A stretch of 64,000 nucleotides of DNA from Halomonas sp. SpR1. Lineage in GTDB: Bacteria > Pseudomonadota > Gammaproteobacteria > Pseudomonadales > Halomonadaceae. The stretch is from assembly GCF_031010175.1 (NCBI RefSeq), contig NZ_JAUAMB010000006.1, forward strand, positions 112,155-176,154, given 5' to 3'. The notes under the pieces are model-generated. The model worked only from the letters and a program-made list of their open reading frames with translations. It made no database searches and was not told the origin of the DNA. Positions 57,546-64,000 of this stretch are shown here, in pieces. The translations under genes and the position numbers were made by a program. How positions within the stretch are numbered: position 1 is the stretch's first letter; each line of letters opens with the position of its first letter.

Positions 57546-59132
57546 ATGAGTACCACGTTGACCGGCCAGCAGTTCATAGGGGGCCAGCGAAGCGGCCAGG
57601 GCCAGGCGTCGCTCGCCAGCGTCGCTGCCGCGGATGGCAGCCACCATGACCTGGCCTACTTTCAGGCGACCGCGGAAGAGGTCGAGCAGGCGGTAGCGGC
57701 CGCCTCCGCTGCTTATCCGGCCTTTCGTCAGCGCTCGCCAGAAGCGCGCGCGCTTTTTCTGGAGGCGATTGCCGAAGAGCTCGATGCGCTGGGCGATGAC
57801 TTCATCAATGACGTCGTGCGTGAGACGGCGCTACCTGCCGCCCGCATCAACGGTGAGCGCGGGCGTACCAGCGGGCAGTTACGGCTGTTTGCCGAGGTAT
57901 TGCGCAGAGGCGATTTTTTAGGGGCGCGCATCGATCTGGCCCTGCCTGAGCGGTCACCCCTGCCGCGTGCTGATTTACGCCAGGTCAAGATGGGCCTTGG
58001 GCCCGTGGCAGTCTTCGGGGCCAGCAACTTTCCGCTGGCGTTTTCAGTGGCGGGGGGCGATACCGCGTCAGCACTGGCTGCAGGGTGCCCTGTGGTGGTT
58101 AAAGCCCACTCCAGCCATATGATTACCGCCGAGTGGGTGGGTCAGGCCATCGAGCGAGCCGCGCGTAAAACAGATATGCCCGCGGGTGTATTCAACATGA
58201 TCTATGGCAGTGGGGTCGGTAAGAATCTGGTGCAGGCCGCTGGCATCAAGGCGGTGGGCTTTACAGGCTCGCTGTCGGGCGGGCGTGCGCTTTGTGATCT
58301 GGCCGCCAAGCGCCCGGAGCCCATTCCAGTATTTGCCGAGATGTCGAGCATCAACCCCGTCTGGCTGATGCCGGAGGCGTTGCGAGTGAGAGGCGAGCGC
58401 ATCGCTACCGATTTAGCGGCCTCGGTCACCCTGGGGTGCGGCCAGTTTTGCACCAACCCGGGGCTGGTGTTGGCAGTAGATTCTCCGGAAACGGAGCAGT
58501 TCATTGCCTCGTTGGGCGAAGCGCTGGCGAGTGCCGATGAGCAGGTGATGCTCAACCGCCAGACTCTGGAGCACTATCAACAAGGCATTGCGCGGCTCGC
58601 GGAACTGCCCGAGGTCACCCAGCTAACCGGGGGCAGCGCTGAGCCAGGCAAAGCGCGAGCGCACTTGTTCCGCGCGGCGCCCGATTGTCTATTCAGGCCA
58701 GATCGTCCGCTGGAAGACGAAGTCTTTGGGCCGACCACCATCGTCGTGACGGTGCCGGATACCCAGACGCTCGCACGTTACTTCGACGTCATGCAGGGGC
58801 AGTTGACCGTCACTCTGCACGCCGAGCCGGAAGACCTCTCGGCCCACGCGGAGATGATGACGCAGTTGGAACATCGCGCCGGGCGGCTGCTGCTCAATGG
58901 CTACCCCACGGGCGTGGAAGTGTGCGATGCGATGGTTCACGGTGGGCCTTATCCAGCGACCTCCGATGCCCGCGGAACCTCGGTCGGCACGCTGGCGATC
59001 GACCGCTACCTGCGCCCCGTCTGCTTCCAGAACTACCCCGATGCCTTCCTGCCAAGCGCTCTCCAGAACGCGAATCCGTTAGGGCTGATGCGCTTGGTCA
59101 ACGGGCAACTCACCCGGGACGCGCTCGGCTAG
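57546..59132 (+). CDS. Aldehyde dehydrogenase of the 2-oxoglutarate-semialdehyde (2,5-dioxovalerate) type
   Basis: A 528-residue NAD(P)-dependent aldehyde dehydrogenase, longer than most. It carries GPVAVFGASNFPLAFSVAGGDTASALAAGCPVVVKAHSSH, FTGSLSGGRAL, FAEMSSINPVW with the catalytic Glu, and LGCGQFCTNPGL with the nucleophile Cys. The C-terminal NGYPTGVEVCDAMVHGGPYPATSD and RPVCFQNYPDAFLP are typical of 2-oxoglutarate semialdehyde dehydrogenases from sugar-acid and hydroxyproline pathways. Its product would be 2-oxoglutarate. It follows the alcohol dehydrogenase gene by 42 bp. Confidence 0.85.
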   Translation: MSTTLTGQQFIGGQRSGQGQASLASVAAADGSHHDLAYFQATAEEVEQAVAAASAAYPAFRQRSPEARALFLEAIAEELDALGDDFINDVVRETALPAARINGERGRTSGQLRLFAEVLRRGDFLGARIDLALPERSPLPRADLRQVKMGLGPVAVFGASNFPLAFSVAGGDTASALAAGCPVVVKAHSSHMITAEWVGQAIERAARKTDMPAGVFNMIYGSGVGKNLVQAAGIKAVGFTGSLSGGRALCDLAAKRPEPIPVFAEMSSINPVWLMPEALRVRGERIATDLAASVTLGCGQFCTNPGLVLAVDSPETEQFIASLGEALASADEQVMLNRQTLEHYQQGIARLAELPEVTQLTGGSAEPGKARAHLFRAAPDCLFRPDRPLEDEVFGPTTIVVTVPDTQTLARYFDVMQGQLTVTLHAEPEDLSAHAEMMTQLEHRAGRLLLNGYPTGVEVCDAMVHGGPYPATSDARGTSVGTLAIDRYLRPVCFQNYPDAFLPSALQNANPLGLMRLVNGQLTRDALG

Positions 59133-59275
59133 CGCACCGGTTCATTCGCACGCCATCACCACAATAAAATAAAACAGGTGCCATAAAAATGATGTTCAAA
59201 ACGCCAACGCTAAAAACCTTCGATGTTCCAGCTGCAGTATGTATCAACTCTAATAATAATTCAGGAGCTAATCAC

Positions 59276-60265
59276 ATGACTTACTTTCGATGCGGCAAGA
59301 GTGGCGCGATAGCGGGAACGCTAGCGCTCTCGATGATTTGGGGGGTGTCAACGGCATTCGGTCAGACCGTTTTGACCGTTACCCACTCTTCACCCGCCGA
59401 CAGCCATTTCGGCGAGGCGGCCATCGCCTTCAAGCAGAGCCTCGAAGCGCAAACCGAGGGCGCCATCAACGTTGTCATTCAGCGTTTGGATAATGAGCGT
59501 GAGGCACTGGAAAGCGTCCAGTTTGGAACGCAAGAGTGTGCCATCGTATCGGCGGGGCCATTGGGCAACTTTGTGCCCGAAACGCGCGTCCTGGACGTGC
59601 CCTTCCTGTTCGATGGCTACGACCATGCGCGTGGAGTGCTGGACGGCGAGACCGGGCAAGACTTGCTGGCGCTGTTCCCCCGCTATGGCCTCGAAGGCGT
59701 GGCGTGGATGGAAAACGGCTTTCGCAACCTGACGACGGGATCCAAGAGCATAGCGTCGCCAGACGACTTGGTCGGCATGAAGATCCGCACCATGGAGAAC
59801 CCTATCCACATCGAGGCTTGGAAGGCGGCTGGCGTGTTGCCTACCCCGATGGCGTTCTCTGAGCTTCCGCCCGCCCTGCAGCAGGGCACCGTGGATGGCC
59901 AGGAGAATCCGATTCCGGTCATTCTGGCGAACAACCTCGACATGATGCAGCAGCATCTCTATCTAACGCGCCACGTCTACTCTCCCGGCATTTTTGCCTG
60001 CAACCCCGACTTCGTCGCGGGGCTTGACGAGGTTCAGCAAGCGTCCCTGAAAGCGGCTGGGGCGTTCGCTGCTGCCACGAACCGTGCACGGGTCGAAAAG
60101 GATGAGTTAGTCGGCATAGAGACGCTACGCGACCGCGGTATCGACATCGTGGAGATCGATGACATCGAGGCGTATCGCGATGCCATGGCCAGCGCCTATG
60201 CCGGTTTTGAAGCTGAGTTCGGCGCCGAGACGCTGCAAGCCATCCGGGACTGGAGCGCCGAATGA
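59276..60265 (+). CDS. TRAP transporter substrate-binding protein (DctP family)
   Basis: A 329-residue periplasmic protein from the ATG at 59276, which has CAGGAG eight bases upstream. The signal peptide ends near VSTAFGQ. The mature part starts TVLTVTHSSPADSHFGEAAIAF, and the carboxylate-binding arginine lies in GMKIRTMENPIHIEAWKAAG. LPPALQQGTVDGQENP is a family signature. It overlaps the next gene by four bases. The ligand is probably a hydroxy or keto acid, inferred from its neighbours. Confidence 0.88.
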   Translation: MTYFRCGKSGAIAGTLALSMIWGVSTAFGQTVLTVTHSSPADSHFGEAAIAFKQSLEAQTEGAINVVIQRLDNEREALESVQFGTQECAIVSAGPLGNFVPETRVLDVPFLFDGYDHARGVLDGETGQDLLALFPRYGLEGVAWMENGFRNLTTGSKSIASPDDLVGMKIRTMENPIHIEAWKAAGVLPTPMAFSELPPALQQGTVDGQENPIPVILANNLDMMQQHLYLTRHVYSPGIFACNPDFVAGLDEVQQASLKAAGAFAAATNRARVEKDELVGIETLRDRGIDIVEIDDIEAYRDAMASAYAGFEAEFGAETLQAIRDWSAE

Positions 60266-60753
60266 GCACGGTCATCGCCACGATCCAACGCATCGATCGA
60301 GGCATCGCAATGGGGGTGGCATTAGCCGCCTCCTGCGCCTTGGCGATCGCCGTAGGGGCCAGCTTCTGGCAGGTGCTGGGCCGCTTCGTCTTCCAAGCCC
60401 CGTCGGTCTGGTCCGAAGCACTGACCCGTCTGGCGCTGGTCTGGATGGTACTGCTGGGCTGTTCGGTGGCGCTGCGGCGCGGTGCGTTCGTGGCCATCGA
60501 TTTAGCCAAAGTGCTGACCTCGGGCCGAGTGCGTCGGTCGATCGAACTGGTCACGCTACTGTCCTGCCTGACGCTGTTTGCCACGCTGTTCTGGTTTGGC
60601 TGGGAGGTGGCGACCCGCGTTCGGTTTCAGCAGATGGCGGGTCTGGATATTTCGATGAGCTGGGGGTACGCCGCGCTCCCTGTGGGAGCGGTGTTCGCCA
60701 TGCTGGGCTGCATTGTTCACTTTCTCGAAGCGGGTAAAGGAGAGGAGCCATGA
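60262..60753 (+). CDS. TRAP transporter small membrane subunit (DctQ family)
   Basis: A 163-residue protein with four hydrophobic segments, including AASCALAIAVGASFWQVLGRFVF and LVWMVLLGCSVALRRGAFVAID, a DctQ pattern. It overlaps the binding protein gene and the large subunit gene by four bases each. Confidence 0.85.
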   Translation: MSTVIATIQRIDRGIAMGVALAASCALAIAVGASFWQVLGRFVFQAPSVWSEALTRLALVWMVLLGCSVALRRGAFVAIDLAKVLTSGRVRRSIELVTLLSCLTLFATLFWFGWEVATRVRFQQMAGLDISMSWGYAALPVGAVFAMLGCIVHFLEAGKGEEP

Positions 60754-62027
60754 CGGGCGCGCTGATCACCTCCATGATGATTTTGTTTGCGATATCGGTG
60801 CCTATTGCGATTGCCATCGGCTTGGCTTCGATGGTCGGCTTGGTGGGCTTTACCAGCCTCCCGCTTCTCGTGGTGCCGCAGCAGATTTTTATCGCGCTGG
60901 ATAAATTCCCGCTGGCTGCCATTCCCTTCTTTATTCTTGCGGGCAATTTAATGGAAGTGGGCGGGCTGTCGCGCAGGCTGGTCGAATTTGCGCGGGCCTT
61001 TACCGGCCAACTACAGGGAGGTCTGGCCATCACCTGTGTGCTGACCTGCATGATGTTCTCGGCTATTTCCGGGTCGAGTGTCGCCACCACCTTTGCCGTG
61101 GGAGCTATCCTCATTCCCGCCATGCGCGATTACGGCTATCCCATTGGCTTCGCGGCTGCCCTCATGGCCGTATCGGCGGAGCTTGGCGTGATTCTCCCGC
61201 CTTCGATCCCGATGATTCTATACGGTGTCGCCACGCAGACCTCCATCCCTGATCTGTTTCTTGCGGGGGTGCTACCGGGCGTATTGATTGCCGGTAGCCT
61301 GATGGCCACCATTTTTATCTGGTGCCGGATCAAGGGGTGGGGAAAGCGCGATGGCGACGGCAGGCTCTCTCGCCTCGATGCGACCCGGCGAGCGGTCTGG
61401 TCGTTAGTGATGCCCGTACTGATCATGGGGGGTATTTATGGCGGTGTGACCACGCCCACGGAGGCTAGCGTCATTGCCGTGGTCTATGCGCTGGTGGTTG
61501 GGCTTTTACTGCACCGTGAAATGACGCTCAAAGACCTTGCTCTGGCGTTTCGTAAATCGGTGGTCACGTCCGCGGTAATCATGTTCATTATCGGTGCGGC
61601 TAGCTTGATGGGCTACTTGCTGAATCGTCAGGGTGTGCCTGATGCGGCGGCGCTCTGGTTGACCAGCACCTTCGATGGCCCAACCTCGCTGATGCTGGCC
61701 ATCAACTTTATGCTATTCGTGGTGGGCATGTTCATTGAAACCGGCGCCAGCATCGTAGTGCTCGCTCCGATCCTTCAGGACGCCGCACTGCGCGTGGGCA
61801 TCGAGCCGGTGCACTTTGGCACCGTCATGGTGGTGAACCTTGCGCTGGGGATGATTACTCCTCCGTTGGGCGTCAACCTGTTTGCTGCAGCGCAGATTGC
61901 CGGCTGTTCGGTCACGCATATGCTGAGACCTTTGATGGTTTTCCTGGGCGTCATCATTGTCTGCCTGATGATCATTACCTTTGTTCCTCAGCTCTCGCTG
62001 TTCCTACCGGGCACGATGGCGCGTTAA
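60750..62027 (+). CDS. TRAP transporter large membrane subunit (DctM family)
   Basis: A 425-residue polytopic membrane protein of the DctM family. It shows FPLAAIPFFILAGNLMEVGGLSRRLVEFARAFTGQLQGGL, AISGSSVATTFAVGAILIPAM and LPPSIPMILYGVATQTSIPDLFLAGVLPG. It completes the second TRAP system. About 85 bp separate it from the lactate dehydrogenase gene. Confidence 0.9.
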   Translation: MTGALITSMMILFAISVPIAIAIGLASMVGLVGFTSLPLLVVPQQIFIALDKFPLAAIPFFILAGNLMEVGGLSRRLVEFARAFTGQLQGGLAITCVLTCMMFSAISGSSVATTFAVGAILIPAMRDYGYPIGFAAALMAVSAELGVILPPSIPMILYGVATQTSIPDLFLAGVLPGVLIAGSLMATIFIWCRIKGWGKRDGDGRLSRLDATRRAVWSLVMPVLIMGGIYGGVTTPTEASVIAVVYALVVGLLLHREMTLKDLALAFRKSVVTSAVIMFIIGAASLMGYLLNRQGVPDAAALWLTSTFDGPTSLMLAINFMLFVVGMFIETGASIVVLAPILQDAALRVGIEPVHFGTVMVVNLALGMITPPLGVNLFAAAQIAGCSVTHMLRPLMVFLGVIIVCLMIITFVPQLSLFLPGTMAR

Positions 62028-62112
62028 GCAGGCGTCAAAGCGTTAGGAGGGCGCTCTCCCGATGGAGGGGCAGCGCACTCTGCTTACCATGAACATTGAT
62101 GGGTATTCATAG

Positions 62113-63798
62113 ATGGTCAGTTCGCTCATTGCTCAGCTCCAAAGTGTCACGGGCAAACGCTATGTACATGTAGGCACCCGTGCCACCCACCGCTTCCGTA
62201 AAGGCTACCGCTACGGAGACGGGGAGGTGGTTGCCGCCGTCGAGCCGGGTACGCTCTGGGAGCAGTGGCAAGTCTTGCAAGCCTGCGTGGATGCCGATGT
62301 CGCCATCATCATGCAGGCAGCCAATACCGGGCTAACCGGCGGTTCTACCCCTTTCGGCACGGGCTATGACCGGCCCATTGTCATCGTCAATACTTTACGA
62401 ATCGACCGGGTCGATTTAATCGATGAGGGTCGTCAGGCTATTTGCCTTCCCGGGGCAACACTGGATCGGCTGGAGCGGGCGCTGCGTCCTATTGGCCGTG
62501 AGCCACACTCCGTGATTGGTTCGAGTTGCATTGGCGCGTCGGTGACCGGCGGCATTTGCAACAATTCAGGCGGCTCGCTGGTACAGCGTGGGCCCGCGTA
62601 TACGCAGCTATCTCTATTCGCTCAGGTGACTCCAGAGCGCAAGCTGGTGCTGGTGAATCACCTGGGAATCGAGCTGGGAGGCTCGCCAGAAGAGGTGCTG
62701 ACCCGGTTGGACAGTGGCCAGTACTCAGAAAGCGATATTCAGATGAGCGAGACCGCCTGGGCATCCGATCGAGAATACAAGGCGCATGTGCGCAATATCT
62801 CAGCATCGACGCCGGCGCGCTTCAACGCCGACCCGCGCCGCCACTATGAAGTGTCTGGATCTGCGGGGAAGCTGGCCGTGTTTGCCGTACGAGTGGACAC
62901 GTTTCCAGCCGCGTCCAACGAGCGCGTCTTCTATATAGGCACCAATGATCCCGCTGCGTTGCAGCAGATTAGAAGAGACCTGCTCAGCCAGTTCCAGCAC
63001 CTGCCCATCGCTGGCGAATACATGCATAAAGATGCCTTTGATATGGCGCACGTCTTCGGCAAGGATCTTTTCTTGTTCATCCGCCGGTTCGGCACCCTGA
63101 ATGTACCAAAAGCCTTTGCTGCGAAAAGTTGGTTCGATGGTGTCACCGAGTCGCTGCGCCTGGGTCGCCATCTGTCTGATCGGCTGCTTCAGGCCTCGTC
63201 CCGGCTGTTCCCTGAGCATCTGCCGCAACGCTTAATCGATTACCGTGACCGCTATACGCACCATCTGATGCTTCGCACAGGGGGCGAGTGCATAGAGGAA
63301 ATGCGCACCTATCTGGCGAAGCGCTTTCCTGCCGAGCAAGGTAACTTCTTCGAGTGCACCGATGAAGAGGGCAGTGCCGCGTTTCTCAATCGCTTTGCCT
63401 CCGGTGGCGCCGTGGTGCGCTACCGAGCCGTTCACACCCGTACGGTCGAGGACATTGTGGCTCTCGACGTGGCATTGCCGCGGGATGCGCTCGATTGGTT
63501 CGAGACATTGCCGCCTGAGATCGAGGCGCGGATCGAGCGTAAGTTCTATGTGGGCCACTTTCTTTGCCATGTTCTGCACCAGGAGTATCTGGTGAAAAAA
63601 GGCGAAGATTGTCACGCCTTGGAGCAGGAGATTTGCGCACTGCTCGATGCCCGGGGAGCCGAATACCCGGCCGAGCACAATGTGGGGCACCTGTATCACG
63701 CCAAGCCAGCGCTACGCGATTTCTATCAAAAACTCGATCCAACTAACCAATTTAATCCGGGTATTGGCAAAACATCTAAGCAACGCGATTGGCAGTAA
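62113..63798 (+). CDS. dld: Quinone-dependent D-lactate dehydrogenase (Dld)
   Basis: A 561-residue FAD enzyme of the E. coli Dld type, bound to the inner membrane, that passes electrons from D-lactate to quinone. The FAD segment is AIIMQAANTGLTGGSTPFG, followed by GSSCIGASVTGGICNNSGGSLVQRGPAYTQLSLFA. The central FAGEYMHKDAFD-like and C-terminal HNVGHLYHAKPALRDFYQKLDPTNQFNPGIGKTSK regions are typical. The cluster suggests it may act on a D-2-hydroxy acid other than lactate. A terminator hairpin follows 50 bp later. Confidence 0.92.
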   Translation: MVSSLIAQLQSVTGKRYVHVGTRATHRFRKGYRYGDGEVVAAVEPGTLWEQWQVLQACVDADVAIIMQAANTGLTGGSTPFGTGYDRPIVIVNTLRIDRVDLIDEGRQAICLPGATLDRLERALRPIGREPHSVIGSSCIGASVTGGICNNSGGSLVQRGPAYTQLSLFAQVTPERKLVLVNHLGIELGGSPEEVLTRLDSGQYSESDIQMSETAWASDREYKAHVRNISASTPARFNADPRRHYEVSGSAGKLAVFAVRVDTFPAASNERVFYIGTNDPAALQQIRRDLLSQFQHLPIAGEYMHKDAFDMAHVFGKDLFLFIRRFGTLNVPKAFAAKSWFDGVTESLRLGRHLSDRLLQASSRLFPEHLPQRLIDYRDRYTHHLMLRTGGECIEEMRTYLAKRFPAEQGNFFECTDEEGSAAFLNRFASGGAVVRYRAVHTRTVEDIVALDVALPRDALDWFETLPPEIEARIERKFYVGHFLCHVLHQEYLVKKGEDCHALEQEICALLDARGAEYPAEHNVGHLYHAKPALRDFYQKLDPTNQFNPGIGKTSKQRDWQ

Positions 63799-63848
63799 AA
63801 CGAACCTGTAAAAAGAGCATAGTGGCGATTCTTCTTAGCCTTAGGAGA

Positions 63849-63869
63849 TAACGCCAAAATGAGGCGTTA
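63849..63869 (+). terminator. Terminator-like hairpin after dld
   Basis: TAACGCC pairs perfectly with GGCGTTA around a seven-base loop. The usual T-run is missing; instead, ten bases later a group II intron begins. The intron may have inserted into the terminator tail. Confidence 0.65.
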
Positions 63870-63879
63870 GCTATTTATA

Positions 63880-64000
63880 GTGCGCCAGGCATGGCGCGCA
63901 GCGCCTTGACTGGCGCTGTTCCTGGGGGTGGTGCCTCAGGATGACTTGGGGGTGAAAGTCCCCTGCACGCCCGGCAAGGGGAAGTGCTAGCCGACGGCAA
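63880..64000 (+). mobile_element. Group II intron, 5' end (partial at window edge)
   Basis: GTGCGCC at 63880 fits the GUGYG start of bacterial group II introns. AGCGCC-TTGACT-GGCGCT then forms a hairpin. GGGGGTGAAAGTCCCC and GGGGAAGTGCTAGCCGACGG match the conserved domain I text of such ribozymes. The position about ten bases past a terminator hairpin is typical of bacterial class C introns. The reverse transcriptase gene and the 3' end lie outside the window. Confidence 0.75.

Noticed and set aside
56736..57647. 303-codon open frame antisense to the alcohol and aldehyde dehydrogenase genes
   Set aside because: It is Arg- and His-rich without family features and lies opposite two well-supported enzymes, so it is a shadow.

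Overview
The window looks like chromosome of a Halomonas-type gammaproteobacterium (Halomonadaceae). This rests on a GC-rich proteobacterial gene set, Trk potassium uptake, osmoregulated periplasmic glucan genes (opgGH), several TRAP transporters, ethanolamine use without a microcompartment, and a photoactive yellow protein very like the halophile (Halorhodospira) form. No database search was possible, so the genus is an inference. I saw no tRNA, rRNA, CRISPR array, insertion sequence or prophage.

Layout. 1-2495: the end of a cupin gene, then recQ. 2506-13710: a catabolic island with two divergent arms around a GntR/UTRA regulator. The minus arm encodes an isocitrate-lyase-superfamily C-C lyase, an isochorismatase-like amidase, two PuuE-type hydrolases and an FAD oxidoreductase. 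The plus arm encodes a LeuC/LeuD-type hydro-lyase and a TRAP importer. Two near-identical perfect palindromes flank the regulator gene and probably are its operators. 13796-17526: a Zur-box-linked CobW GTPase, a DUF2805 protein, a PepSY membrane protein and a methyltransferase. 17527-18630: an AT-rich stretch with one XRE regulator. 18631-25455: a GAF-GGDEF-EAL protein and opgGH. 25561-30555: EutR-like regulator, eutBC and an ethanolamine permease. 30667-32993: a CIA30-like protein, photoactive yellow protein and its coumarate ligase. 33069-35565: aceK and a sirtuin. 35571-41264: the overlapping biotin operon bioBFHCDA, in which bioA carries an in-frame TGA. 41430-44368: a MNT/HEPN pair, a DTW protein and a TraB protein. 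44450-55267: housekeeping genes trkH, trkA, dodecin, rsmB, fmt, def, then dprA, tsaC, hemF and aroE. 55292-63798: a second catabolic cluster with LysR regulator, Fe-alcohol dehydrogenase, 2-oxoglutarate-semialdehyde-type dehydrogenase, a TRAP importer and a Dld-type D-lactate dehydrogenase. 63880-64000: the 5' end of a group II intron just past a terminator hairpin.

The strongest candidate for an undescribed system is the 2506-13710 island. Its enzyme classes fit a chain from a cyclic imide or ureide, through a half-amide and a substituted maleate, to a substituted malate cleaved to pyruvate plus an acid. This is an inference from family chemistry, not a demonstrated pathway. Other points of interest are the bioA nonsense codon, the PYP/ligase pair without a nearby tyrosine ammonia-lyase, a sirtuin lacking the zinc cysteines, and the terminator-associated intron.
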